A stretch of 64,000 nt of DNA from an uncultured Ruminococcus sp. (lineage in GTDB: Bacteria; Bacillota; Clostridia; Oscillospirales; Ruminococcaceae), in the NCBI GenBank assembly GCA_902787825.1, contig CADAHS010000003.1, forward strand, positions 1 to 64,000, read 5' to 3'. Position numbers and translations under genes: made by a program. Positions within the stretch are counted from its first letter, which is position 1, and each line of letters begins with the position of its first letter. This document shows, piece by piece, positions 1-8,551 of this stretch. Below the pieces are notes generated by a model. That model was not told the origin of the DNA. It saw only the letters and a list, made by a program, of their open reading frames with translations, and did not search any database.

Positions 1-115
1 ATGCGGAGCGCACGATGTAAGGGGCTTTCGCTCTCTGCGGAGAGCGACAAGGGCGCCGCCCTTGACCCGCAAGCCTTTTTTACGAGAAAAGGCTTGACCC
101 AAAAACCTGTTTATA
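1..115. repeat. Hairpin-rich extragenic element
   Basis: This non-coding stretch at the window edge contains consecutive inverted repeats: CGCTCTC/GAGAGCG at 29-46, a GGGCG/CGCCC-type palindrome near 51-61, and CAAGCCTTTT/AAAAGGCTTG at 70-96. The last could act as a terminator for a gene left of the window. The look is that of a dispersed extragenic repeat, but only one copy is visible here. Confidence 0.4.
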
Positions 116-202
116 AACTGGTCTTGAAAGTTTGAATAGGGCAATAAATTATGATTTACACGAAAATTATAGCATAATTTAAAAATCAAGTCAAGGCAGG
201 CA

Positions 203-232
203 TTGACAAGAAAGTCAGGGATATGTTATACT
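203..232 (+). promoter_or_regulatory. Sigma-A promoter of guaA
   Basis: TTGACA at 203-208 and TATACT at 227-232 are separated by 18 bp. They lie about 50 bp upstream of the guaA start, which has the ribosome site CAGGAGG. Confidence 0.75.
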
Positions 233-284
233 ATGTTTATAAGAAAAATCACGGTTTTTCCGACAAGAAACAGGAGGTTATTCA

Positions 285-1265
285 ATGAGTTCAAATGTCA
301 GACCGCAGGACATGGAGAGGATCTCCACAGAGGCTCTTGCAAACACGTTTATAGACCAGCAGGTAGAGCTGCTCAGGAAACAGATCGGTGACAAAAAGGT
401 GTTGCTCGCTCTTTCGGGCGGTGTTGACAGCTCGGTCGTTGCTGCTCTTCTTATCAAAGCTATCGGCAAACAGCTGGTTTGCGTTCACGTCAACCACGGA
501 CTTCTGCGCAAGGGCGAGCCTGAGCAGGTAGTAAAAGTTTTCCGTGACGAGATGAATGCAAATCTTGTTTACGTTGACGCTGTTGACAGGTTTCTTGACA
601 AGCTTGCCGGAGTTGCTGAGCCTGAGAAAAAGAGAAAGATAATCGGCGCAGAGTTTATCCGTGTATTTGAGGAAGAGGCTCGCAAGCTTGACGGGATCGA
701 GTTCCTTGCGCAGGGAACGATCTATCCCGACATTCTTGAAAGCGACGGTGTCAAGGCTCACCACAATGTAGGCGGTCTGCCTGAGGACATGAAGTTCGAG
801 CTGGTCGAGCCTATCAAGCTTCTGTTCAAGGACGAGGTCAGGGTAGTGGGCAAGGCACTTGGTCTGCCTGACAGCATGGTATTCCGTCAGCCGTTCCCGG
901 GTCCGGGTCTGGGTGTAAGATGTCTGGGCGCTATCACCCGTGACAGACTGGAGGCTGTTCGTGAGAGCGACGCTATACTGCGTGAGGAATTTGCAAAGAA
1001 CGGGCTTGAGGGCAAGGTTTGGCAATACTTCACGGCGGTGCCTGATTTCAGGAGCGTTGGTGTAAAAGACGGCAAGAGGACATTTGCTTATCCTGTTATT
1101 ATCCGTGCGGTCAACACAAAGGACGCTATGACGGCGACGGTCGAAAATGTTCCGTTTGAGCTTTTACAGCACATCACCGAGCGGATCACTCACGAGGTCG
1201 AGAACGTAAACAGGGTGCTGTTTGATCTCACTCCAAAGCCGAGTGCGACCATCGAATGGGAATAA
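285..1265 (+). CDS. guaA: GMP synthase ATP-PPase subunit (archaeal-type GuaAb)
   Basis: Makes GMP from XMP by adenylating XMP and accepting ammonia, in cytosolic purine synthesis. The P-loop of the ATP-PPase, SGGVDSS, lies at residues 44-50; HHNVGGLPE (about 159-167) and RQPFPGPGLGVR (about 201-212) mark the synthetase and dimerisation parts, and the protein ends KPSATIEWE as GMP synthetases do. At 326 residues it lacks the N-terminal class I glutaminase domain of the usual bacterial enzyme of roughly 510 residues. The start is firm: AGGAGG lies 7 bp ahead and a promoter lies above it, so this is not a truncation of a longer frame. The glutaminase partner is not in this window. It is followed by a terminator and stands alone. 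Confidence 0.92.
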   Translation: MSSNVRPQDMERISTEALANTFIDQQVELLRKQIGDKKVLLALSGGVDSSVVAALLIKAIGKQLVCVHVNHGLLRKGEPEQVVKVFRDEMNANLVYVDAVDRFLDKLAGVAEPEKKRKIIGAEFIRVFEEEARKLDGIEFLAQGTIYPDILESDGVKAHHNVGGLPEDMKFELVEPIKLLFKDEVRVVGKALGLPDSMVFRQPFPGPGLGVRCLGAITRDRLEAVRESDAILREEFAKNGLEGKVWQYFTAVPDFRSVGVKDGKRTFAYPVIIRAVNTKDAMTATVENVPFELLQHITERITHEVENVNRVLFDLTPKPSATIEWE

Positions 1266-1293
1266 TGCCACACAGGACTGAAATTATGCAGAC

Positions 1294-1340
1294 AAAGAGC
1301 CGGCTGATCTATTTACGGATCGGTCAGCTCTTTTTATTTT
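1294..1340 (+). terminator. Terminator of guaA
   Basis: AAAGAGC-CGGCTGATC pairs, with a few G-U pairs, to GATCGGTCAGCTCTTT, followed by TTTTTATTTTT. The rest of the gap to 1542 shows no gene or clear signal. Confidence 0.75.
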
Positions 1341-1542
1341 TGGATACTATTTACCAACACCGGTAATTTTGAAAAGCGCAGCTGGGTAAGGATAGTACCT
1401 ATATAGAAGTTTTATAAATCATTTTGAGTAACATCTTTTATTGCGAAGGACTGTTTCCCAGCCGCATTTCTTGACCATAACTATTAAAAATCATTTATAA
1501 TACTTCTGTATAAGTACAGCCCATATGATACGCAGGCTGAGT

Positions 1543-2052
1543 TCATCTGTAAAAGCATTTGCCGAGGCTGAACATTGAAACGTGCCCGAGCTTCATATTT
1601 GCCATCATTGTGGGAATGGTCAGCACGGTAAAGGTGGTGGTGAGGGTATCAAAGTTCAAAAGCGCAGCGGTCTTTATAATTATCAATATTCCTATCGGCA
1701 GGCAGATGATGCTTGTAAACAGAGATGGTATGATCTTTCTGACATATATGCACACAGCGATATGCACCACAAAATGCCCTGTGAGCGCAAGAAGCATTCC
1801 GAACCAGATGCCATAAAGCGGGCGGCAGGGGAAATAGTATGCCAGGAGGCTGAGTCCGCCGAAGAAGAATATAAGCTGCTCGAACACGGCTAAGACAAAG
1901 CCTTCCTGGGTGAAATCCCTGTACGCAGCGGTAAGGCGGGGGTGCTTTTTGAACAGCTGTGGGTTGCGGCGAAAGAACCAGCCAAAGCCGATCATCTCCT
2001 CAAAGTCGTGGAAAAGATACAGAAGCGGCAGAAGCAGAATATAATTTTTCAT
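1543..2052 (-). CDS. HXXEE-domain membrane protein
   Basis: A 169-residue integral membrane protein with about five hydrophobic segments. The signature H15-D-F-E18-E19 lies at the end of the first segment and is the defining HXXEE motif of this family, whose biochemical role is unknown; the motif could bind a metal. The ribosome site AAGGAGG precedes ATG. It is transcribed away from a TetR-type regulator with a short shared control region full of dyads, so it is probably that regulator's target. The last 20 or so residues are less hydrophobic. Confidence 0.8.
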   Translation of the reverse strand: MKNYILLLPLLYLFHDFEEMIGFGWFFRRNPQLFKKHPRLTAAYRDFTQEGFVLAVFEQLIFFFGGLSLLAYYFPCRPLYGIWFGMLLALTGHFVVHIAVCIYVRKIIPSLFTSIICLPIGILIIIKTAALLNFDTLTTTFTVLTIPTMMANMKLGHVSMFSLGKCFYR

Positions 2053-2074
2053 TTTTTTGTCCTCCTTTTTTTAC

Positions 2075-2175
2075 TGACACACTTGTGTCTTTTGTGCTTT
2101 TATGATATAATACAAAATGTCAAAAGTCAATACAAAAGCTGAAAGATACACGATTTTGCGAAAGTGTGTCACTTT
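2075..2175. promoter_or_regulatory. Divergent HXXEE/TetR promoters with two dyads
   Basis: Minus strand: TTGACT (2125-2130) and TATCAT (2102-2107) with 17 bp between them drive the HXXEE gene. Plus strand: TATAAT at 2106-2111, with TTGTGT (2084-2089) as a poor -35. Two palindromes bracket this: GACACA-CT-TGTGTC at 2076-2089 and AAAGTG-TGT-CACTTT at 2161-2175. They also share an inverted TGACACACTT (2075-2084 and 2162-2171). These are likely operators of the adjacent TetR protein. Confidence 0.6.
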
Positions 2176-2196
2176 GGAAAATGGGAGGAAAAGGCT

Positions 2197-2763
2197 ATGA
2201 CTAACTCGGAAAACCCGTTGGCAAAACGCTCGCAGGCGGAGCTGACTCAGGCTTTGCTTTGTCTTATGAGCAAGCACCCGTACAGCGAGATAACGGTCAA
2301 GCAGATAACGCTTGAGGCAAGGCTGGCAAGAAAGACATTCTACCGGAATTTCGAGTCGAAGGACGATGTGCTTTTATCGCTGATAAACGGGACGCTGCTG
2401 GAATACTTTGAGGCAGTGAACAACGCCCGTGGTGATGTTATGACGACGATATTTGCGTTTGCGGACAAAAACAGGGAGCTGCTGATGCTGCTTGACAAAA
2501 ACGATCTGCTGCACCTTCCGCTGCAATGCCTCAACGAGCTTTCTCCGATGATCCTGAAAAATCAGAACAGGCAGCTTAATCCGTTTGCAAAGCTGTTTGA
2601 CGGGCTTGACACGGGGTATCTTATCGCATTGAACGTGGGGGCGATCTGGAACGTGATATCGCTGTGGGTACACCGGGAGATGGCTGATCCGCCGGAGAGT
2701 GTGAAGCAGACTTTGCAGCAATATCTGCAAAGGACAAGACAAATGGCTCCTTCCCTGAAATAG
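2197..2763 (+). CDS. TetR/AcrR family regulator
   Basis: A DNA-binding repressor of 188 residues. The N-terminal helix-turn-helix covers about residues 30-55, with the family pattern ITVKQITLEARLARKTFYRNF followed by SKDDVLL; the rest is a variable ligand and dimer domain. The start was placed at the ATG 6 bp after GGGAGGAAA rather than at an upstream GTG, which would lie inside the dyad. It is divergent from the HXXEE gene and the two dyads between them suggest control of both genes. The ligand cannot be inferred. The stop codon lies in the loop of a hairpin. Confidence 0.85.
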   Translation: MTNSENPLAKRSQAELTQALLCLMSKHPYSEITVKQITLEARLARKTFYRNFESKDDVLLSLINGTLLEYFEAVNNARGDVMTTIFAFADKNRELLMLLDKNDLLHLPLQCLNELSPMILKNQNRQLNPFAKLFDGLDTGYLIALNVGAIWNVISLWVHREMADPPESVKQTLQQYLQRTRQMAPSLK

Positions 2764-2776
2764 GGGCAGGAGCCAT
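2743..2776. terminator. Hairpin at the end of the TetR gene
   Basis: ATGGCTCCT (2743-2751) pairs exactly with AGGAGCCAT (2768-2776), with further TCCCT/AGGGG pairing inside. It sits between convergent genes and may stop transcription from both sides, though neither side has a good T run. Confidence 0.45.
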
Positions 2777-2799
2777 TGAGCTGTATATTGACAGATCAC

Positions 2800-3780
2800 T
2801 CAGAACAGGCTGTCAAGATACCCTGACAGCTCGTCAAGAAGCGGGGTCATAGCTTGTATCTCGCTGGGTTTTGCGGTGTCGATATTGAGGATAGTGCCGC
2901 TTTGGTACTTCAGATGCAAACTGACGGAAAGCCCGGGTGAATCCTGCTCGTTATCGGGTCGCTCGCCCATACCGTAATAGCCAGTTTCGTGGCCGCTGAA
3001 GCTGCGCTTTTTATGGTCAAAGCGGCTGATACGGTATTTAACGGGGAGGTCATACTTATCAACGATCCGGGTGATAGTGAGGTAATAGTCATCGGGAAAG
3101 TCGGCGTAGTCTTTTGAAAGTATCGTATTATTTGTTTCGTCAGACACGGTCCTTTCCAGCTTGACGGCGCTTATGCCTTGCGGATCATTATTATGTATGC
3201 TGACTGCGAAATAACCGGTGCGGATACCGTTTTTCAGTATCCTTGCTCTGAGGTGTGTGACCTGCGAATTCTCCCCCGGCGGAAGCAGCGAATCGTTCCC
3301 GTTTTTTGAGAACCACTCTGCCAGCAGCAGGTAGAGCTTTTCTGCCCACAGCGCATCGGGATCGTTATTGACGGTATATTCTATGGACTCCCCCGAGTCA
3401 TAGGAGATGCTGACATCACAGGGCTGATAGTCGGGAGGCAGGCCTGCGGTGACACGGTAAACGCCGTTATTGCCGGCAAGATCACAGTCACGCACGATGG
3501 TCTGTACTCTTTCAAGCAGGGTATTATCCGCCTTGCAGCTGATGCCGGATAGCTGCTCAGACAAAGTGAGGATACCGTTTTCATCGGGCTTTATCTCAAA
3601 TGTGAAGCGGCTGTACGGCTTATCGGTGACACGCTCGCTGATGCAGAAATGAACGTACAGCTGTGTGATCTGCTGAGATGTTATCGTCTTGGGTGCTGAC
3701 GGGTCGGTCGCATCGGTAACTCCCCCGCACAGCGGTCTGTCTTTCGGCAGCTTCTTTGAAAAGAGATCATTCAATCCCAT
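2800..3780 (-). CDS. Hypothetical protein (326 aa)
   Basis: I do not recognise this protein. It is 326 residues, soluble, without a signal peptide or membrane segment, acidic, and rich in beta-type alternation. One segment reads DALWAEKLYLLLAEWF, and a Gly/Tyr-rich stretch HETGYYGMGERPDNE lies near residue 265. The start follows GGGGGTGCGAAGCA. It has its own promoter 88 bp upstream, faces the TetR gene convergently and is divergent from the GGDEF-EAL gene. No function is proposed. Confidence 0.75.
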   Translation of the reverse strand: MGLNDLFSKKLPKDRPLCGGVTDATDPSAPKTITSQQITQLYVHFCISERVTDKPYSRFTFEIKPDENGILTLSEQLSGISCKADNTLLERVQTIVRDCDLAGNNGVYRVTAGLPPDYQPCDVSISYDSGESIEYTVNNDPDALWAEKLYLLLAEWFSKNGNDSLLPPGENSQVTHLRARILKNGIRTGYFAVSIHNNDPQGISAVKLERTVSDETNNTILSKDYADFPDDYYLTITRIVDKYDLPVKYRISRFDHKKRSFSGHETGYYGMGERPDNEQDSPGLSVSLHLKYQSGTILNIDTAKPSEIQAMTPLLDELSGYLDSLF

Positions 3781-3867
3781 TGCTTCGCACCCCCTGTCGG
3801 AAATAAGAGATCGGATAATACAGGCAAGTCATCTGTGACATTCAGGTAAGCCGGATATTCTGAGATG

Positions 3868-3896
3868 ATTGTAACTCATTATGATGATAATGTCAA
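3868..3896 (-). promoter_or_regulatory. Promoter of the 326-aa hypothetical
   Basis: On the minus strand, TTGACA (3891-3896) and TACAAT (3868-3873) are 17 bp apart, 88 bp upstream of the start. Confidence 0.65.
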
Positions 3897-3965
3897 GTGA
3901 AGGCTGCTTTGAGCGGCGGCAATGACAAGATAAAGATACTATGCTAAAGTTTTACACGCTGTTCA

Positions 3966-3994
3966 TTGACTATTGTGCATATCCCTGTTATAAT
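3966..3994 (+). promoter_or_regulatory. Promoter of the GGDEF-EAL gene
   Basis: TTGACT and TATAAT are separated by 17 bp. The leader of about 115 nt holds a CTATCGG/CCGATAG hairpin at about 4068-4095. I compared it with c-di-GMP riboswitch consensus features and saw no match. Confidence 0.75.
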
Positions 3995-4115
3995 AAAGCG
4001 ACAGAGTATGGTCTGTCAGCTGTATTCTGAATAAACGCTTCGGATATTATTCGATTTTATATATACGCTATCGGTGGGCTGGGCTCTCCGATAGATCAAT
4101 GCCAAAGGAGGAAAT

Positions 4116-5870
4116 ATGAAAAAGAACAGATCTTCCGCCGGCAACGGTAACAATACAGAAAAAATCCTCAAACGTATCTCATTCAGCAGGAAAGCTCCGC
4201 TGAGTATGTATTTTGTGCTTGTTGTGCTGTATGTGATCGCATCAGTCGTTGTTTCTAAAACCGCAGGCAGTCACGAAACTATAACTGTTTTTGGCTCGAA
4301 GCTTAATGTATATGCTTTTGCCGGTATTTTCTCGGCTATTTCAAACATATGTATAATGTTCATGGTCGTATACTTCGGAAAGCTTGGGTTCATCACCGCC
4401 CTGATCGGACTGGTGCTGCAGCTGCCGATGATGCTTTACGGTATCATCGCAAAGGGCAACATCTCAAGTCTGCCGGGACTGTTCACAGGACTTTTTACGA
4501 TAAGCGCTATAATCGTTATTCACATTAACAACCTCAGAATAGACCGATTCCAGGCGAGAATGAGAGATCAGGCGGTCACGGACAGGCTGACGGGACTTCC
4601 CAACAGGTTTGCCTGCTCAGAGCTTGTGAACGATCTTATAAAGCGTCAGGAAAAGTTTGCGATCGTTTCAATGGACATAAACAACTTCAAGAGCATAAAC
4701 GACACCATGGGACGCAACGCCGGAAACGAAGTGCTTATCGAGGTCGCATCACGCTGGAAGGCGATAGCTGATTCAGACGACACGACGACACTTGATTTTG
4801 TTACCAGACAAAGCGGCGACGAGTTCTCGCTCATTATCAGAAACTTTTCGTCAGAGCAGGACATACTAAAGACGATAAAGCATTATCAGCTCACGCTTGA
4901 AAAGAAGGTAACGGTCGAAAACTGCGATCTGTATCTGACGGCTTGCTTCGGCTACACGGTATTTCCGCAGGACGCTGACAACAGCGACAATCTGTTCTCG
5001 TGTGCGGACGCTGCGGTACACGAGCTGAAAAGCAACAACACCGGAAACCGCATTCTCCGCTTTACTACGGATCTTCTCAAGAGCGAGCGAAGCATAGAGA
5101 TAGAGCGTAAGATCAAGGCTGCGCTGGTGAACGATTCGCTGTATTTCAATCTTCAGCCGCAGTTTGATATAAACCACAATCTCAGGGGCTTTGAGGCTCT
5201 TGCGAGAATGAAGGACACTGACGGCAGCATGATAAGCCCGGGTGAGTTCATTCCGATAGCTGAGAAAGCCGGGCTTATTGACAAGGTGGATATCAGCGTG
5301 TTCCGCAACTCTGCAAAGTTCTTCGGTGAACTTGTAAGAAAGACCGGTGCGGACATAACTCTGAGTGTAAACGTTTCGGTAAGGCATCTGATGAAAAATG
5401 ATTTCCTTGATGAGATCAGAAATGTCATAGAGACAAGCGGTGTGCCTGCGGACAAGCTTGAGATCGAGATCACTGAATCTATTATGATCGACTCGGCGGA
5501 AAAGGCTTTGCAGTGCATAAACGATCTTAAAAACATGGGGCTGAAGATCGCTATCGACGATTTCGGAACAGGCTACTCGTCGCTGAGTTATCTTATCAAC
5601 TTCCCTGCTGATATGCTCAAGGTGGACAAGTCGTTCATTGACAAGATGAACACAAGCGAGTCTTCAAAGCAATATGTGGCTGCTATAATCTCGATCGGTC
5701 ATATCATGAATTTCTCGGTCATCTCAGAGGGCGTTGAGGAGGCTGAACAGCTGGACACGCTGCGTGAGATCGGCTGCGACTATATTCAGGGATTTATCTG
5801 GGGCCGCCCGCTCTCACCGGAGGCTGCTGAGGATCTTGTTATCAATTCAATGCAGCCAGTAAAGAATTGA
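4116..5870 (+). CDS. Membrane GGDEF-EAL c-di-GMP enzyme
   Basis: A c-di-GMP turnover enzyme. Residues about 25-150 form four or five membrane segments. A GGDEF domain (about 155-310) follows, in which the signature reads SGDEF rather than GGDEF. A complete EAL domain follows (about 325-575): FEALARM, NVSVRHL, EIEITES, IDDFGTGYSS, LKVDKSFI, EGVEEAEQ and YIQGFIWGRPL supply the metal and catalytic residues. Phosphodiesterase activity is therefore expected. The cyclase half may be weak, or may act as a GTP-sensing module; this is inference. The start has AAAGGAGG. It is monocistronic, with its own promoter and terminator. Confidence 0.92.
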   Translation: MKKNRSSAGNGNNTEKILKRISFSRKAPLSMYFVLVVLYVIASVVVSKTAGSHETITVFGSKLNVYAFAGIFSAISNICIMFMVVYFGKLGFITALIGLVLQLPMMLYGIIAKGNISSLPGLFTGLFTISAIIVIHINNLRIDRFQARMRDQAVTDRLTGLPNRFACSELVNDLIKRQEKFAIVSMDINNFKSINDTMGRNAGNEVLIEVASRWKAIADSDDTTTLDFVTRQSGDEFSLIIRNFSSEQDILKTIKHYQLTLEKKVTVENCDLYLTACFGYTVFPQDADNSDNLFSCADAAVHELKSNNTGNRILRFTTDLLKSERSIEIERKIKAALVNDSLYFNLQPQFDINHNLRGFEALARMKDTDGSMISPGEFIPIAEKAGLIDKVDISVFRNSAKFFGELVRKTGADITLSVNVSVRHLMKNDFLDEIRNVIETSGVPADKLEIEITESIMIDSAEKALQCINDLKNMGLKIAIDDFGTGYSSLSYLINFPADMLKVDKSFIDKMNTSESSKQYVAAIISIGHIMNFSVISEGVEEAEQLDTLREIGCDYIQGFIWGRPLSPEAAEDLVINSMQPVKN

Positions 5871-5890
5871 AGAAAGCTTTAAAAATGATA

Positions 5891-5930
5891 AATGGCGTTA
5901 TGGAACAAATTCCACAACGCCATTTTTATT
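5891..5930. terminator. Bidirectional terminator
   Basis: AATGGCGTT-A-TGGAA pairs with TTCCA-C-AACGCCATT, followed by TTTTATT. It serves the GGDEF-EAL gene, and its mirror serves the convergent phosphatase gene. Confidence 0.85.
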
Positions 5931-5973
5931 ATCTGCAAGATCTTTTTGCAAGGATCTCTTAAATGATCTGCCT

Positions 5974-8127
5974 TTATTTCAGCACGACACCAAGCATAGT
6001 CAGGTCATCGAACTGGTCTGCTTCGCCGACGAACTCATCTACTGATGCGGCAACTGCTGTGAGCAGCTCCTTGGGGTCTGAGGTATTGGTCTTATTCAAT
6101 GTTTCGACAAGCCTCTTCTCGCCAAAGAGAACCTCCTCGGTGTTAGTTGCTTCGGGTACGCCGTCGGTATACAGGAACAGCATTCCTCCCTTTTTGAGCT
6201 GTATCTCATACTCATTATAGGTCATGCCTTCCATTCCGCCGAGGACAAAGCCGTGCTGATCCCTGAATACCTCAAAGGTACCGTTTTCGTCTTTGAAGAT
6301 CGGGAACTCGTGGCCTGCATTGGAAGCAGTTATCTTGCCCGTTGAGATCTCCAGCACGCCGTACCATACGGTCACGAACATATCTTCATTATTATTCATA
6401 CAGATCGTATCGTTTACCTTTTCAAGGACTTCTTTCGGTGAGAAGCCAAGCATTGCATAGTTTTTGATAAGTATTCTTGACATCATCATAAACAGCGCTG
6501 CGGGAACGCCCTTGCCGGAAACATCTGCCATTACCATTCCGAGATGGTCGTCGTCGATAAGGTAGAAATCGTAGAAATCTCCGCCGACTTCCTTTGCGGG
6601 TGTCATTGTGGCATAGATATCAAACTCGGGTCTGTCGGGGAATGCAGGATAGATATTGGGAAGCATATCAGCCTGTATCTTTCTTGCAAGCTCAAGCTCG
6701 GTCCCGATACGTTCCTTTTCCTTGGTTATCTCGGTGATATCCTTGATATACTGCACGGTCTTTTGCGTCAGTTCGTCAAATGACAATGCAAGCAGCTCTA
6801 TCTCGTCCTTAGTCTTATAGACATCCTTCATTTCAAACAGCTTGCCTGTTTTGCTGCCTTCGATTATTTCGGAGGTCATTGTTTCCACCGGCTTAACGAT
6901 CCTGCCTGCGACCCAGAGTGCTGAGGCTGTTCCGAGTATCAGCAGAGCTGCTATCATCACAAGGGTCGTTCGTTTTGACCAGGCTGTACTTTTAGTGAAG
7001 TTTTCCTGTGCTTTAGTATTTATTTCGTCAAACTGGGAAAGCATTGTCTGGGTAGGCTGTTCAGTGACCTGCTTATCCACTACGGTTATGACCGTCCAGC
7101 CGACTGTGCTCATAGGTGCACCTGCTGCATAGTAGGGCTTATCGTCCAGAGTCAGCTCTGTAAGAGAGGTACGCTGCTTGAGGGATTTTGTGACAAATTC
7201 GGCAAGCTCGGTATTCTTGCTTTTACGAAGGTCGCTTGCATTATCAGAGGTCTCGACTTTGAATACAGTACTGTCATCGGAGGAGAAGATCACCTGTCCT
7301 TCGCTATTAACCACACAAAGGACTCCGGATTCGGTGCTGGATCTTTTCACATAATCGTCCATTGCGTCAAGGAAGATATCCGCACCGACGACGCCGATGA
7401 TCTCGCCGTTGATGGTAACGGGTACAGAGCAGGTGACGCAGAGCTTTTTGGTATAGGTATCATACTCTATGCCGGAAAAGCAGATATCATTTTTCTCCAC
7501 TGCGTTTTTATACCACGATCTTTCACGCACTGGGAAGTATGTCAATGTGCCGTTTTCATCGAACTTGTTTGATGAATGCTCATCGACACAAAGCAATGTG
7601 CCGTCGGCAAGACCGATGAAGCAATCGCAGAGCTTATCGGAGTTTTTATACATTGCGATCATCGAATCGCCCATATGCGCAGCGACACCAAGATACTTGG
7701 AATTTTTATAATCTACGCCCTTTTCAAAGAGCACCTGCGCTGTGGGTTTGCCCTCATTGAGCACATCGGGAAGGCTGAACGAATGAGGTGTTATGTCAGC
7801 CTTATGTTCAAACAGTCCCTTTGCAATGGTCTGCATTGTGAGAACATCACTTTTGAGATCAGTAAACATATCATCGGCGATATACGCCTGCAGCGCTGTG
7901 GTCTTGACAAGTGTGCCGTTGATGACACCTTTCATTGTTTTTTGCGAGACCTGCTCGATAGACTGCTGCTGTTCTTCGCGTGCTTTCTCAACGGTCTTTG
8001 TGAGCTTTTTGCTCTGATAAAAAGAGACCGCACTGAAAACGCCTATCATTGCGAGCATAAATATCAGCACAAGATTAAGGATCTTCTGCTGTAGTCCGCC
8101 GATGGTGATTCCAAACCATTTTTTCAA
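5974..8127 (-). CDS. dCache-HAMP-PP2C (SpoIIE/RsbU-type) phosphatase
   Basis: A membrane sensor phosphatase of 717 residues. A membrane segment lies at about 15-37, then an extracytoplasmic dCache sensor domain (about 55-370), a second membrane segment (about 387-408), a HAMP linker beginning RIVKPVETMTSEI, and a C-terminal PP2C domain with EVGGDFYDF, MADVSGKGVPAALF, NAGHEFP and FLYTDGVPEA. The acidic metal ligands are present. By family it dephosphorylates a STAS antagonist, and a STAS gene lies about 4 kb away in the same direction. It begins 6 bp after the RsbW-like gene and ends a run started by the MATE fusion. The ligand is unknown. Confidence 0.9.
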   Translation of the reverse strand: MKKWFGITIGGLQQKILNLVLIFMLAMIGVFSAVSFYQSKKLTKTVEKAREEQQQSIEQVSQKTMKGVINGTLVKTTALQAYIADDMFTDLKSDVLTMQTIAKGLFEHKADITPHSFSLPDVLNEGKPTAQVLFEKGVDYKNSKYLGVAAHMGDSMIAMYKNSDKLCDCFIGLADGTLLCVDEHSSNKFDENGTLTYFPVRERSWYKNAVEKNDICFSGIEYDTYTKKLCVTCSVPVTINGEIIGVVGADIFLDAMDDYVKRSSTESGVLCVVNSEGQVIFSSDDSTVFKVETSDNASDLRKSKNTELAEFVTKSLKQRTSLTELTLDDKPYYAAGAPMSTVGWTVITVVDKQVTEQPTQTMLSQFDEINTKAQENFTKSTAWSKRTTLVMIAALLILGTASALWVAGRIVKPVETMTSEIIEGSKTGKLFEMKDVYKTKDEIELLALSFDELTQKTVQYIKDITEITKEKERIGTELELARKIQADMLPNIYPAFPDRPEFDIYATMTPAKEVGGDFYDFYLIDDDHLGMVMADVSGKGVPAALFMMMSRILIKNYAMLGFSPKEVLEKVNDTICMNNNEDMFVTVWYGVLEISTGKITASNAGHEFPIFKDENGTFEVFRDQHGFVLGGMEGMTYNEYEIQLKKGGMLFLYTDGVPEATNTEEVLFGEKRLVETLNKTNTSDPKELLTAVAASVDEFVGEADQFDDLTMLGVVLK

Positions 8128-8133
8128 TCGCTA

Positions 8134-8547
8134 TCACCCTTTCAGATTTTTCTTCAGCGTAAGGATGTTATGTCCGTCACGGTATTCGTATTTTACGTCG
8201 TCCATTGTCTGTTTTACCATAAATATGCCAAGCCCGCCTATCTCACGCTGCTCGGCGTCAAGGGTGATATCGGGATCCTCCTTTGCAAGAGGATCGTATG
8301 GTATGCCGTTGTCGATGAAGGTGATATCGACGATCTTCTTTTCGCTGTCTACCTCTACCCTTACGGTTGCCGGACCTTCGTGCGAACCATAGGCATAGTT
8401 GGCTATATTGACAAAGATCTCCTCAACGGCGACATCTATCTGCATCTGTATTTTCATCGGGCAGTCTACGCTTTCAAGCTGTTCATCGACAAAGCCGATG
8501 ACCTTATCAAGGTTTTCTGTTTTTGCAGTTATGTCCAGATTAATCAT
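8134..8547 (-). CDS. RsbW-like GHKL ATPase (anti-sigma/kinase type)
   Basis: A 137-residue ATP-binding protein of the RsbW/SpoIIAB type, expected to bind or phosphorylate a STAS protein. The N box is AVEEIFVNIANYAYG, the G1 box DNGIPYDP and the G2 box GGLGIFMVKQTMD. I placed the start at the ATG after GGAGTGATGAT, just after the stop of the oxidoreductase gene, rather than 7 codons earlier inside that gene. It lies between the oxidoreductase and the PP2C phosphatase. No sigma factor gene adjoins it, so its target may be something else. Confidence 0.85.
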   Translation of the reverse strand: MINLDITAKTENLDKVIGFVDEQLESVDCPMKIQMQIDVAVEEIFVNIANYAYGSHEGPATVRVEVDSEKKIVDITFIDNGIPYDPLAKEDPDITLDAEQREIGGLGIFMVKQTMDDVKYEYRDGHNILTLKKNLKG

Positions 8548-8551
8548 ATCA

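Noticed and set aside
291..1025. Long minus-strand frame (244 codons) inside guaA
   Set aside because: Antisense shadow of a clear GMP synthetase gene, with no ribosome site and no recognisable motif.
4000..4115. c-di-GMP riboswitch in the GGDEF-EAL leader
   Set aside because: Only a simple CTATCGG/CCGATAG hairpin is present; the conserved class I or II core was not found.
4866..5387. Minus-strand frame in the GGDEF-EAL gene
   Set aside because: Overlaps catalytic motifs of the sense gene.
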